Assembly: GCA_951813285.1 (NCBI GenBank)
Contig: OX638355.1
Location: 3,057,136-3,121,135, forward strand
Source of the DNA: Terriglobia bacterium
GTDB lineage: Bacteria > Acidobacteriota > Terriglobia > Versatilivoradales > Versatilivoraceae
Reading direction: 5' to 3'
Length of the DNA stretch: 64,000 bases
This document shows, piece by piece, positions 9,257 to 17,047 of this stretch (within the stretch, counting starts at the first letter, position 1; the number at the start of each line of letters is the position of its first letter). The notes beneath the pieces are model-generated. The model saw only the letters and a list, made by a program, of their open reading frames with translations, had not been told where the DNA came from and did no database searches. A program made the translations under genes and the position numbers.

Positions 9257-11116
9257 ATGAGGATTTCATTGAACCGAAAAAACTGGATCTTGTGGGCCAC
9301 TCTACTGCTGCCGGCCGCCCTGGTGCCGATCGGCAATTGGCATTTCCGTTCTACCATTCCGGCACCGGCCACGGGGGCCGTTTCGGCTGAAAGACTGATG
9401 CCGCACATCCGGTATCTGGCCTCCGACGAGTTGGAAGGACGGCTTGCCGGAAGCCCCGGGGCGGAGAAGGCGGCCCGCTACATCGCGGAACAGTTCGCCC
9501 GGCGGAATCTGCTGCCGCTGGGTGATGGGGGCAGCTACTTCCAGGAGTTCTCCTTCGTTTCCGGCGTGCGGTTGGGTTCCGCCAACGCCCTGGAGGTGGC
9601 CTGGGAGAAGGGTGGCTCCTCAAGCCAGGCGGGTGGAGGGAGAGATCTGGAGCCGGGCAGCGACTTCACACCGGTTTCCTTCTCGTTGAGCGGGCAGTTC
9701 GAGGGCGCGGCACAGTTTGTGGGATACGGCATTTCCGCGCCGTCGCTCCAGTACGACGATTATCGGAATAGGGATGTGAAGGGGAAATTCGTCTTCGCCC
9801 TGCGCTACGGCCCCGAGGGAGACGATCCCCACGGGCAATTCGGACGCTACCATGCCCTGCGCTATAAGGCCCAAACGGCTCGGGACCGGGGCGCCACCGG
9901 CATTGTCTTCGTGAACGACTCGGAAGATTTTTCCGGGAGTTCGCTCTCCAAGCTCAGATTCGACCGCTCTTTCGCCGATTCGGGCATTGCCGCTCTGGCC
10001 ATCAGTCGTCCCTCTGCCCGCCGGATCCTGGCCAAAGCCGGCTTGAACCTGGATGACCTGGAGGAGACTGCCCGAAGCAGCAAGAGCAGTGCCGCCGATA
10101 TGCCGGGCGTTCGCCTGAAATTCCGCGCGGACCTGGTCAAGGAGACCCGTTCAGCTCGGAACGTGGTGGGGTTTCTGAAAGGCAAAGGCGACCTGGCCGA
10201 GGAGGTCCTGGCGATCGGGGCTCACTTCGACCATCTCGGAATGGGTGAGGTGAGCTCGCTGGCAGCCAAGCCCGGTAGCGAGGTCCACAACGGCGCCGAC
10301 GACAACGCTTCGGGCACGGCCGGACTGCTGGAGCTGGCCGGGACGCTGGCATCCCGGAAGGATCGCCCGGGGCGCGGCGTCCTCTTTCTGGCCTTCAGCG
10401 GCGAAGAGCAGGGCCTGCTGGGTTCTCGGCATTACGTCAACCATCCGGTGGTGCCCCTGGAGAAGACCGTGGCCATGATCAACATGGACATGATCGGACG
10501 CATGCAAGGCACGCGATTGATCGTCGGCGGTACGGGCAGCTCGCCGGGCTGGAGGGACCTGCTGACTCAACTGAACGAGGATGCGGGCCTGGAGCTAAAA
10601 TATCGCGAGGGAGGGTTCGGCCCCAGCGACCATTCCTCGTTCTACGGCCGCGATATTCCGGTGCTCTTTTTCTTCACCGGGGTCCACGGGGACTACCATA
10701 AGCCCAGTGATGACTATGATAAGATTGAACCGGTTCCGATCGCCCGCGTCGTGGAGTTCATCTTTCAGACAGCCGGGTCGATCCGTTCGATGGAGCAGCG
10801 GCCTGCCTTCCGGAAAACGGCCGGTGAGCCCCGGGAATCGGGCAGAACCGGATTCAGGGTGACGCTGGGGATTATTCCCGACTACGGCGAGGAGGTCGAG
10901 GGGGTCCGGCTTACCGGTGTTCGAGAGGGAAGTCCGGCGTCCAAGTGCGGATTGCGGTCCGGCGATCTCATCGTGGGGTGGTCGGGGAAAAAGATCACCA
11001 ACATATACGACCTGACCTACCTCCTGCAGGAGCATCGACCGGGGGATGAGGTAGAGATTTCAGTGGTGCGTGACGGCGGGGAAATGAGTTTCACGGCCAC
11101 TCTGGAAGGGCGGTAA
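9257..11116 (+). CDS. Exported M28-family aminopeptidase with PA and PDZ domains
   Basis: A 619-residue exported zinc peptidase. An N-terminal signal anchor (residues 1-35) is followed by the M28 lid, a protease-associated (PA) insert (about 140-260) and the catalytic core. Likely zinc ligands are His323 (GAHFDHLG), Asp348 ([10 protein letters not shown]), the adjacent Glu pair at 383-384 (SGEEQG), the Asp in NMDMIG and the His in [10 protein letters not shown]. The last ~85 residues form a PDZ domain beginning at LGIIPDYG, with the [15 protein letters not shown] ligand-binding stretch. M28-PA-PDZ proteins are common in Acidobacteriota and probably digest peptides outside the cytoplasm. It lies eight bases upstream of mqnC. 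Confidence 0.92.
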   Translation: MRISLNRKNWILWATLLLPAALVPIGNWHFRSTIPAPATGAVSAERLMPHIRYLASDELEGRLAGSPGAEKAARYIAEQFARRNLLPLGDGGSYFQEFSFVSGVRLGSANALEVAWEKGGSSSQAGGGRDLEPGSDFTPVSFSLSGQFEGAAQFVGYGISAPSLQYDDYRNRDVKGKFVFALRYGPEGDDPHGQFGRYHALRYKAQTARDRGATGIVFVNDSEDFSGSSLSKLRFDRSFADSGIAALAISRPSARRILAKAGLNLDDLEETARSSKSSAADMPGVRLKFRADLVKETRSARNVVGFLKGKGDLAEEVLAIGAHFDHLGMGEVSSLAAKPGSEVHNGADDNASGTAGLLELAGTLASRKDRPGRGVLFLAFSGEEQGLLGSRHYVNHPVVPLEKTVAMINMDMIGRMQGTRLIVGGTGSSPGWRDLLTQLNEDAGLELKYREGGFGPSDHSSFYGRDIPVLFFFTGVHGDYHKPSDDYDKIEPVPIARVVEFIFQTAGSIRSMEQRPAFRKTAGEPRESGRTGFRVTLGIIPDYGEEVEGVRLTGVREGSPASKCGLRSGDLIVGWSGKKITNIYDLTYLLQEHRPGDEVEISVVRDGGEMSFTATLEGR

Positions 11117-11124
11117 CCGCAGAA

Positions 11125-12222
11125 GTGGACCCATTTGCGGCCATGAACGTGCAGGACTGCCTCACCCGTGCCGAGGAGGAGCGCCTGAGTCCGCCTGCAT
11201 ACGGCCTCCTGGCCAAGCGGGCCTCTCTGGCCCAATTGCAGGAGACGGCCGACCGCATCCGGCGCCGGCTGCATCCCGACGAGGTGGTCACCTACGTGGT
11301 GGACCGCAACATCAACTACAGCAATATCTGCTCGGCCGTCTGCACTTTTTGCGCCTTTTATCGGCCACCCGGCTCCAGCGAGGGTTATGTCCTGAGCCAC
11401 CAACAGATTTTTGAAAAAGTCGAGGAGACCCTGGAGCTTGGCGGCAGCGGCATTCTCATGCAGGGCGGACTCCATCCCGACCTTCCGCTGGAATGGTACG
11501 AGCGGCTCCTGAGCGAGCTGAAGCGGCGGTACCGGATCCACCTCCACTGCTTCTCTCCGCCGGAGATTCACGCCTTTACCCGGATCTTCGCAATGGACAC
11601 CCGGGAAGTTCTGCTCAGGCTGAAGGCCGCGGGGCTGGACTCGATTCCGGGAGGCGGGGCCGAGATTCTGGTGGATGAGGTCAGGAGAAAGAACACCAAC
11701 AAGTGCAACACCGCCGAGTGGCTGGAGGTCATGGAGGTCGCCCACGGCCTGGGATTGCCCAGCACGGCCACCATGATGTTCGGGATGGGGGAAACCCCGG
11801 AGCACCGCATCCGGCACCTGGAGCGCATCTACGAGCTGCAGCGGCGGACGGGCGGCTTTGTGGCCTTCATCCCCTGGACGCTGCAGCCCGACAACACCAA
11901 GATCAGTCGCAAGGTCCCCGATCGGGAGACGAGCGAGGAGTATCTGCGCTGGTTGGCGCTGGCCAGAATTTGCCTGCCCAACGTCCCCAACATCCAGGTA
12001 TCCTGGCTGACCCAGGGCGTCGAGGTGGGAAGGCAGGGACTCCATCATGGAGCCAACGACATGGGCAGCATCATGATCGAGGAAAACGTGATCACGCCGG
12101 CCGGCGCTCACCACCGGGCCACGGAAGACATTTTGCGTGAGGCCATCCTGTCCGAAGGGTTCCAGCCGGTGAAGCGAAAGGCGGACTACGTGCGCTTGGA
12201 GGAAACGGTTGAGACTCTATGA
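11125..12222 (+). CDS. mqnC: Cyclic dehypoxanthinyl futalosine synthase (radical SAM)
   Basis: Third step of the futalosine route to menaquinone: a radical-SAM enzyme that cyclises dehypoxanthine futalosine. The [4Fe-4S] ligands are Cys69, Cys73 and Cys76 (CSAVCTFC). The PGGGAEIL and FIPWTLQP motifs favour MqnC over the related aminofutalosine synthase MqnE, which usually has a different segment after FIP. GTG at 11125 is taken as the start; an in-frame ATG at 11143 is the alternative. The gene follows the M28 peptidase by eight bases, and its 3' end overlaps the ttcA-like start by 14 bases. The presence of mqnC implies menaquinone respiration. Confidence 0.92.
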   Translation: MDPFAAMNVQDCLTRAEEERLSPPAYGLLAKRASLAQLQETADRIRRRLHPDEVVTYVVDRNINYSNICSAVCTFCAFYRPPGSSEGYVLSHQQIFEKVEETLELGGSGILMQGGLHPDLPLEWYERLLSELKRRYRIHLHCFSPPEIHAFTRIFAMDTREVLLRLKAAGLDSIPGGGAEILVDEVRRKNTNKCNTAEWLEVMEVAHGLGLPSTATMMFGMGETPEHRIRHLERIYELQRRTGGFVAFIPWTLQPDNTKISRKVPDRETSEEYLRWLALARICLPNVPNIQVSWLTQGVEVGRQGLHHGANDMGSIMIEENVITPAGAHHRATEDILREAILSEGFQPVKRKADYVRLEETVETL

Positions 12223-13096
12223 CACGCTTCCCAAGCAGAGGGAGGCGGGCGCGGCGCCCGGGCCGTCCGCTTGCGGACCCTCCAGCCGGGATCTGCCACG
12301 CCTGAGACGGCGGCTTCTGAGAAAGGTGGGGCAGGCGATCGCCGACTTTTCCATGATCTCGGAGGGCGATCGGATTATGGTCTGCCTGAGCGGAGGCAAG
12401 GATAGCTACGCCCTGTTGACGCTGCTGAGAGACCTGCGGGAGCGGGCTCCGGTTTCCTTCTCGATGGTGGCCGTCAATCTGGACCAGAGGCAGCCGGGGT
12501 TTCCCGCCGAGGTGCTGCCCGAGTATCTGCAACACTTGGGACAGGAGTACAGGATTCTGGCCAAGGACACCTATTCCATCGTTCAGTCTCACATTCCGGA
12601 GGGTGGCACCGCCTGCTCGCTCTGTTCACGCCTGCGCCGGGGCATCCTCTACAATGCCGCCGTCGAGATGGAGTGCAACAAGATCGCCCTGGGTCACCAC
12701 GCCGACGACATTCTGGAGACATTGCTTCTGAACCTTTTTTATGGGGGGGTGTTGAAGTCCATGCCTCCCGTTTTGAGAAGCGACGATGGACGCAACACCG
12801 TCATCCGGCCGCTGGCCTTTTGCCGCGAGGTCGATCTGGCCCGCTTCGCCTCCCACATGGGCTATCCCATCATTCCCTGCGACCTCTGCGGCTCTCAGCC
12901 GGATCTCAAGCGTCAGGAGGTCAAGGAGTTGATCGCCCGGCTGCAGGCGGAGAATCCCAGAGTCGGGGACTCCATGCTGGCCGCTCTCAAGCATGTGATC
13001 CCTTCGCACCTGATGGATGCCGGGCTGTTTGATTTCCAACGCCTGGCCGCGGCTTCCGGCTCGGTGGAAGTGGAGTTGGAGGCAATGCCGCGATAG
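12209..13096 (+). CDS. TtcA-like tRNA 2-thiolation protein
   Basis: A 295-residue PP-loop ATP pyrophosphatase that activates a tRNA cytidine (position 32) or a related base for sulfur transfer. The ATP loop is SGGKDS (61-66). Two CxxC motifs follow, Cys136/Cys139 and Cys224/Cys227; in TtcA these bind an Fe-S cluster. The [18 protein letters not shown] segment is typical of the family. Start is TTG at 12209 with a strong GGAGG six bases upstream, inside the 3' end of mqnC, indicating coupled translation. The rhodanese gene just downstream is a plausible sulfur donor (inference). Confidence 0.87.
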   Translation: MRLYDTLPKQREAGAAPGPSACGPSSRDLPRLRRRLLRKVGQAIADFSMISEGDRIMVCLSGGKDSYALLTLLRDLRERAPVSFSMVAVNLDQRQPGFPAEVLPEYLQHLGQEYRILAKDTYSIVQSHIPEGGTACSLCSRLRRGILYNAAVEMECNKIALGHHADDILETLLLNLFYGGVLKSMPPVLRSDDGRNTVIRPLAFCREVDLARFASHMGYPIIPCDLCGSQPDLKRQEVKELIARLQAENPRVGDSMLAALKHVIPSHLMDAGLFDFQRLAAASGSVEVELEAMPR

Positions 13097-13184
13097 GTTT
13101 CGATGAAGGCGGATCGCTGTTTCGATTTTGAGGGAGGCTTCCACTCCCGGCAAGCGGGGGCGGTCGGGATCGAGGAGTAGGGGA

Positions 13185-13562
13185 ATGCAGCACTCAGCGG
13201 CTTTTTTGCGGGTGGTCGACGATGCCAAGTCCCGAATTCGAGAGGTTTCGGTGGCCGCGGTGCGGGAAAAGCTGAAAAGGGGGCAGTCCCTCCACTTCGT
13301 CGATATCCGCGAGGATCATGAATGGTCTCGCGGGCATGCGGAAGGCGCCGTCCACCTGGGGAAGGGAATCATCGAAAGGGATATCGAGGCGCTGGCGCCC
13401 GATCCTGACGCCGAGATCGTTCTCTATTGCGGAGGGGGATTCCGGTCGGCGCTGTCTGCCGACGCCTTGCAGCGCATGGGTTACCGAAACGTGTTCTCCA
13501 TGGCGGGAGGCTACAAGGAGTGGGTGGCGTCGGGGAATCCGGTCAGCGGTGGACTTGTCTAA
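13185..13562 (+). CDS. Rhodanese-like sulfurtransferase
   Basis: A 125-residue single-domain rhodanese. The catalytic loop is CGGGFRS with the active-site Cys in LYCGGG, and the domain opens with the VDIREDHEWSRGH segment. Such proteins carry a persulfide (or perselenide) on the Cys and pass it to tRNA-thiolation, cofactor or redox partners. ATG at 13185 is preferred because GAGGAG/AGGGG lies just before it; the open frame extends upstream without family features. It sits between the ttcA-like gene and the UGA-containing peroxiredoxin, only 28 bases from the latter, suggesting a shared transcript. Confidence 0.88.
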   Translation: MQHSAAFLRVVDDAKSRIREVSVAAVREKLKRGQSLHFVDIREDHEWSRGHAEGAVHLGKGIIERDIEALAPDPDAEIVLYCGGGFRSALSADALQRMGYRNVFSMAGGYKEWVASGNPVSGGLV

Positions 13563-13590
13563 AACAACTCAAAAAAAAGGAGAGACTCCA

Positions 13591-14115
13591 ATGTTGATGA
13601 AGATCTCCATGGTGCTGGCATTCGTGTTGGTGCTTGCCTGGGGCCAATCTCTGGCAGCCGACCTGAAGCCCGGAGACATGGCGCCCGATTTCTCGCTTCC
13701 GGGTTCGGACGGGAAGACCTACAGTCTGAAGCAGTTCAAGGGCAAGCAGGTGGTGGTGCTGGCCTGGTATCCCAAGGCCTTCACCGGGGGGTGAACGGCC
13801 GAGTGCCGGTCGTTCCGTGAGAATGGCCAAGCCTTGCGAGCCTTGAACGTTGCCTACTTTACCGCAAGCTGTGACACCGCTGAGGATAACCGCCGGTTTG
13901 CCGAATCACTCAAGGCGGACTATCCCATTTTGAGCGATCCCGGCAAAGCGACAGCCCGTGCTTACGGCGTCGTCCACGAGAACCGAAGCCTGCCGGAACG
14001 ATGGACCTTCTACATCGGAAAGGACGGAAAGATTCTTTACGTCGATCGTCAGGTCAGGGCTTCCACGGCCGCCCAGGACGTGGTTGCCAAGCTCAAGGAG
14101 TTGAATCCACAGTGA
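13591..14115 (+). CDS. Exported peroxiredoxin, probable selenoprotein (in-frame TGA as Sec68)
   Basis: A 174-residue AhpC/TSA-type peroxiredoxin if the TGA at 13792-13794 is read as selenocysteine. Residues 1-22 form a Sec signal peptide (ending SLAAD), so it acts outside the cytoplasm. The peroxidatic loop reads WYPKAFTGG-U-TAECRSF: the TGA falls exactly where this family has its catalytic Cys, and the frame continues with full peroxiredoxin similarity (YFTASCDTAEDN, YPILSDPGK, ERWTFYIGKDGKILYVD). Cys72 and Cys94 are possible resolving residues. ATG 13591 has an AAGGAGAG ribosome site. A simple reading would wrongly split it into a 67-residue N-terminal piece and a separate C-terminal piece. 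A nonsense mutation or sequencing error is the alternative, but the position argues against chance. Reduction of peroxides is inferred from the family. Confidence 0.85.
13792..13828 (+). promoter_or_regulatory. UGA codon with candidate bacterial SECIS hairpin
   Basis: Bacterial selenocysteine insertion needs a hairpin directly 3' of the UGA. Here GGCC (13797-13800) can pair with GGCC (13825-13828), enclosing CGG (13807-13809)/CCG (13815-13817) around the loop TCGTT, whose first base is 16 bases past the TGA. A competing short hairpin pairs ACGGCC (13795-13800) with GGTCGT (13808-13813). Which fold forms was not computed. Confidence 0.5.
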
Positions 14116-14118
14116 CGC

Positions 14119-15315
14119 ATGCGGTTCTCCAAGCTGGCCGACCGTTTGGCGGCAAAACGCAATCGCCTCTATACGGAGTATGAGAAAGCCGCCGCCTCCG
14201 GAAGACCCGTCCTTGATCTGATATCCACCAACCTGGCCCAACAGGGGTGGGTCTTTCCTCAAGAGCGGCTGCAGGCCATCCAGGCGGAGGCGGCCCCACG
14301 GGCGCAAATCTATCGTCCCGACCCGTTGGGACTGCCATCCGCGCGCGAGGCCATTGCCGACTACTATCGGACGGCCGGCATCCCCGCCTCGGCCGAGCAG
14401 GTCCTCATCACGCCCGGGACCAGCCTTTCCTACTTCTACTGCTTCAAGCTGCTGGCCAGTCCGGGAGAAGAGATCCTCTGCCCCCGTCCGTCCTACCCTT
14501 TGTTCGAGTCGATTGCCGAGTTGGCGGGACTCGAGTTGAGGTATTACCGGCTGCGGGAATCACGGGGATGGGAGATCGATCTCGACCATCTGGAGTCCCA
14601 GGTCAGTACCCGCACCCGTGCCCTGGTAGTGATCTCACCCCACAATCCCACCGGAATGGTAGCGGGCGTCCAGTCCCTCCAAGGTCTTGCGTCCATCGCC
14701 TGCAGGCACGACTTGCCGGTCCTCGCCGACGAAGTCTTCAGCGAGTTTCTCTACGACCTGGAAGCCTTGCCGCGGGCCGCCTCCACCGCCGCCCCGCTGG
14801 TTTTCACCCTCAATGGATTTTCCAAGATGGTGGGTCTGCCCGGACTGAAGCTGGGGTGGATATTGCTGAGCGGCAGGCCGGCCCGGGTTCGAAGATCCCT
14901 GGAAGTGATGGAGCTCATCTCGGATACTTTCCTGCCGGTCAACGACCTCGCCCAGCACATGGTCCGCGGCATCATCGAGAACCGGGAAGCCTTTGCATCT
15001 GCCTGCCTGCCCTGGCTTCTGAGCTGCCGCCGCATCGCCGGCACCGTGCTTTCCCAATGTCCGGGCGTGTGCTTCAGCCCGCCGCGGGGTGGGTTCTATC
15101 TCACTCTCAAGGTGGGAGGGGCGGAGGTCGACGAGGAGGCCCTCTGTATCGATCTCCTCCGGGAGGCGGGGGGCCTGGTGCACCCCGGCTATTTCTACGA
15201 CATGGCCCCCGCCCATCTGGTATTGTCCTTCGCCCTGCAACACGAGCTGCTGAGCCGGTCGCTGAAGGCGCTCTGCGACGGGATCCAGGGATGGAAAAAG
15301 CGGCAGGCCTCCTGA
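14119..15315 (+). CDS. PLP-dependent class I/II aminotransferase
   Basis: A 398-residue fold-type I aminotransferase that transfers an amino group between an amino acid and a 2-oxo acid. PLP-site features are SPHNPTG, the ADEVF segment (Asp contacting the pyridine nitrogen) and Lys236 in GFSKMVGLPG as the Schiff-base lysine. The ATG at 14119 begins three bases after the peroxiredoxin stop, so the genes are probably co-transcribed. Substrate is not determinable; similarity is to the broad aspartate/alanine aminotransferase group. Confidence 0.88.
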   Translation: MRFSKLADRLAAKRNRLYTEYEKAAASGRPVLDLISTNLAQQGWVFPQERLQAIQAEAAPRAQIYRPDPLGLPSAREAIADYYRTAGIPASAEQVLITPGTSLSYFYCFKLLASPGEEILCPRPSYPLFESIAELAGLELRYYRLRESRGWEIDLDHLESQVSTRTRALVVISPHNPTGMVAGVQSLQGLASIACRHDLPVLADEVFSEFLYDLEALPRAASTAAPLVFTLNGFSKMVGLPGLKLGWILLSGRPARVRRSLEVMELISDTFLPVNDLAQHMVRGIIENREAFASACLPWLLSCRRIAGTVLSQCPGVCFSPPRGGFYLTLKVGGAEVDEEALCIDLLREAGGLVHPGYFYDMAPAHLVLSFALQHELLSRSLKALCDGIQGWKKRQAS

Positions 15316-15318
15316 CTC

Positions 15319-16242
15319 TCAGCGGCCGCGGGCCGGCTTGTCCAGAACATGGCGCAGGGCGCCTTCCAGCGTGGGGTATTGGAAGGCGTAGCCGGAATCC
15401 GCCAGCCGCCGGGGTTCCACCCGAGTGCCGGCCAGCAGCAGAGCCTCGGCCATCTCTCCGAAGGCGATGCGAGCCGCAAAGGCAGGCATGGGGAACAGGG
15501 TGGGGCGAGACAAAACCCTTCCCAGGGTCTTGGTGAATTCCAGGTTGGTGGTGGGGTTGGGCGCCACCGCGTTGACGGGGCCGCTGAGGTTCGAGTCCGT
15601 CAGAGCGTGGCAAATGGCTCCCACGGCGTCATCCAGAGCGATCCAGCTCATGTGCTGTTGACCGCTGCCGATCTTGCCCCCGGCCCCCAGCTTGAAGGGC
15701 AGCAACATCTTGGCCAGGGCGCCGCCCCGGGGAGACAGGACGATGCCCAGCCGCAACCGGACGACCCGAATTCCTTTTTCCGCCGCGGGCAGGGAGGCTG
15801 CCTCCCATTGGCGGCAGACCTCCGACAGAAAGTCGTTGCCGGAAGAGCTGTCTTCGTTGAGCAGATCGTCTCCGCGATCTCCGTAAAACCCGATGGCCGA
15901 GGCCGCCACCAGCGTGGCCGGAGGCTGGGCGAGGTTGGCCAGTCGGTCGCTCAACAGGGCCGTTCCCTGCACACGGCTGTCGCGGATCCTGGCTTTCTGC
16001 GCCGCCGTCCAGCGCCGGGCGGCGATGTTCTCGCCCGCCAGGTGCACGACCGCATCCAAGCCTTCAAGCCGATTGCCGTCCAGCTCTCCCGTTTCAGGAT
16101 TCCATAGAACCGTCGAATCCTCCGGACCTGACGGCGCCGACGGGCGCCGCACCAGCCTGATGACTTCGTGCCCGGCCGATCTCAGCACCGGCAACAGGGC
16201 GGAGCCGACCAGCCCGCTGGAACCTGAAACAAGGATCTTCAT
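15319..16242 (-). CDS. TIGR01777-family SDR epimerase-like protein
   Basis: A 307-residue extended short-chain dehydrogenase/epimerase-like protein (YfcH/SulA-homolog group). The NAD(P) motif is GSSGLVGSAL near the N-terminus, followed by VVHLAGENI and the family block SAIGFYGDRGDD. The substrate and role of this widespread family remain undefined; some members are linked to cell division or cell-envelope growth. The gene converges on the aminotransferase with three bases between stops. ATG at 16242 is preceded on its strand by a GGAGG-like site. Confidence 0.88.
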   Translation of the reverse strand: MKILVSGSSGLVGSALLPVLRSAGHEVIRLVRRPSAPSGPEDSTVLWNPETGELDGNRLEGLDAVVHLAGENIAARRWTAAQKARIRDSRVQGTALLSDRLANLAQPPATLVAASAIGFYGDRGDDLLNEDSSSGNDFLSEVCRQWEAASLPAAEKGIRVVRLRLGIVLSPRGGALAKMLLPFKLGAGGKIGSGQQHMSWIALDDAVGAICHALTDSNLSGPVNAVAPNPTTNLEFTKTLGRVLSRPTLFPMPAFAARIAFGEMAEALLLAGTRVEPRRLADSGYAFQYPTLEGALRHVLDKPARGR

Positions 16243-16264
16243 GATTTGCCTCCTATTTCATTCA

Positions 16265-16699
16265 TTATGCCAGTGGATCCTGAATATCAAGGAAGTCGAA
16301 TTTCAAGTAGTCGCGGTCATGGGTGTACAGCCTGCGGATACCGTGTAGACGCAGAAGGGCGGCGAGGTGTGCGTCCGGCACCAAGTTTCCTCGGACCGGT
16401 GTCGCTTCCGTCGTGGCTCGATAGGTCCCCCAAAATCCTTCTTCCTCGGCGACGCAGCGGGTATTGGGCAAATTAAGCAACGTCTCGACGTTAGCCATGG
16501 CCTCTTCAGGCGATAAGGGTTCGTCGAAAATCGATGGATGGGTGACAATCCGGAGGTAACTCATGATCACCGGCCAAGTCAGATACATCACGTCGCGCTG
16601 ACCCATACAGGAATCCAGGAAGCGCTTAGCCTTTGCGTGGAATGGACTGGAAGCATCCGACGCGTACAGCAAGAGATTGACATCAAGAGAATAACTCAT
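16265..16699 (-). CDS. VapC-family PIN-domain ribonuclease toxin
   Basis: A 144-residue PIN-domain protein, probably the toxin of a type II toxin-antitoxin pair; VapC proteins cut specific tRNAs or rRNA in a Mg-dependent way. The first acidic residue is Asp5 (SLDVNLLLYA); others lie in the middle (near SPEEA) and in the LVPDAHLAALL and HDRDY segments, giving the usual acidic cluster. It starts 34 bases downstream of the antitoxin gene on the same strand. Target RNA is unknown. Confidence 0.85.
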   Translation of the reverse strand: MSYSLDVNLLLYASDASSPFHAKAKRFLDSCMGQRDVMYLTWPVIMSYLRIVTHPSIFDEPLSPEEAMANVETLLNLPNTRCVAEEEGFWGTYRATTEATPVRGNLVPDAHLAALLRLHGIRRLYTHDRDYLKFDFLDIQDPLA

Positions 16700-16733
16700 A
16701 TTGGCTGTGCGTCCGAGCAGGAGTTCGCTGAGC

Positions 16734-16961
16734 TCATCGATCCAAAATGCGGTATACCGCTTCCTTGTCGGAAAGGTTGACGCGGGCGCTCATGGGCTTT
16801 GCGATCCAGGCAGGAGGAGCAATCGTGGGGGCTGTCGTACACTCCTTCAGAGCCTGGGCGAGGAGATCGGACACGAGCCGCCCCATGGACTTGCCTTCCT
16901 TCTTCTTCAGCCGTTTCAGGTTTTGGAGGATCGGAGCGTCGATGTCGAGTGTAGTTCTCAT
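16734..16961 (-). CDS. Ribbon-helix-helix antitoxin (VapB-like)
   Basis: A 75-residue protein whose N-terminus MRTTLDIDAPILQNLKRL is a typical Arc/CopG beta-strand followed by two helices, so it should dimerise on DNA. The remaining ~30 residues would be the toxin-neutralising tail. The ATG at 16961 is the natural start; the frame is open another 20 codons upstream but those do not resemble an RHH protein. No ribosome site is visible and the predicted transcription start lies almost at the ATG, which suggests a leaderless message. It should repress its own promoter through the palindrome just upstream. Confidence 0.82.
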   Translation of the reverse strand: MRTTLDIDAPILQNLKRLKKKEGKSMGRLVSDLLAQALKECTTAPTIAPPAWIAKPMSARVNLSDKEAVYRILDR

Positions 16962-16968
16962 GATGATG

Positions 16969-16997
16969 ATGATCCGGTTGAAGACATCTGATGTCAA
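16969..16997 (-). promoter_or_regulatory. Promoter and operator of the vapBC-like pair
   Basis: On the minus strand a perfect -35 box TTGACA (16992-16997) stands 17 bases from GATCAT (16969-16974) as a weak -10. A perfect palindrome GACATC-T-GATGTC (16983-16995) overlaps the -35 and spacer, the expected site for autorepression by the ribbon-helix-helix antitoxin. Confidence 0.5.
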
Positions 16998-17047
16998 GCA
17001 TTTAATCATCAGGTGAGGCATAGGGACGGATGCTCCCAGGCAGTCTG

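Noticed and set aside
13318-13794. 158-residue gene covering the rhodanese end and the peroxiredoxin start
   Set aside because: The upstream part is an out-of-frame reading of the rhodanese; the true start is ATG 13591.
13834-14115. Separate 93-residue thioredoxin-like gene starting at 13834
   Set aside because: It is the C-terminal half of the peroxiredoxin after the in-frame TGA; it lacks a ribosome site and an N-terminal half.
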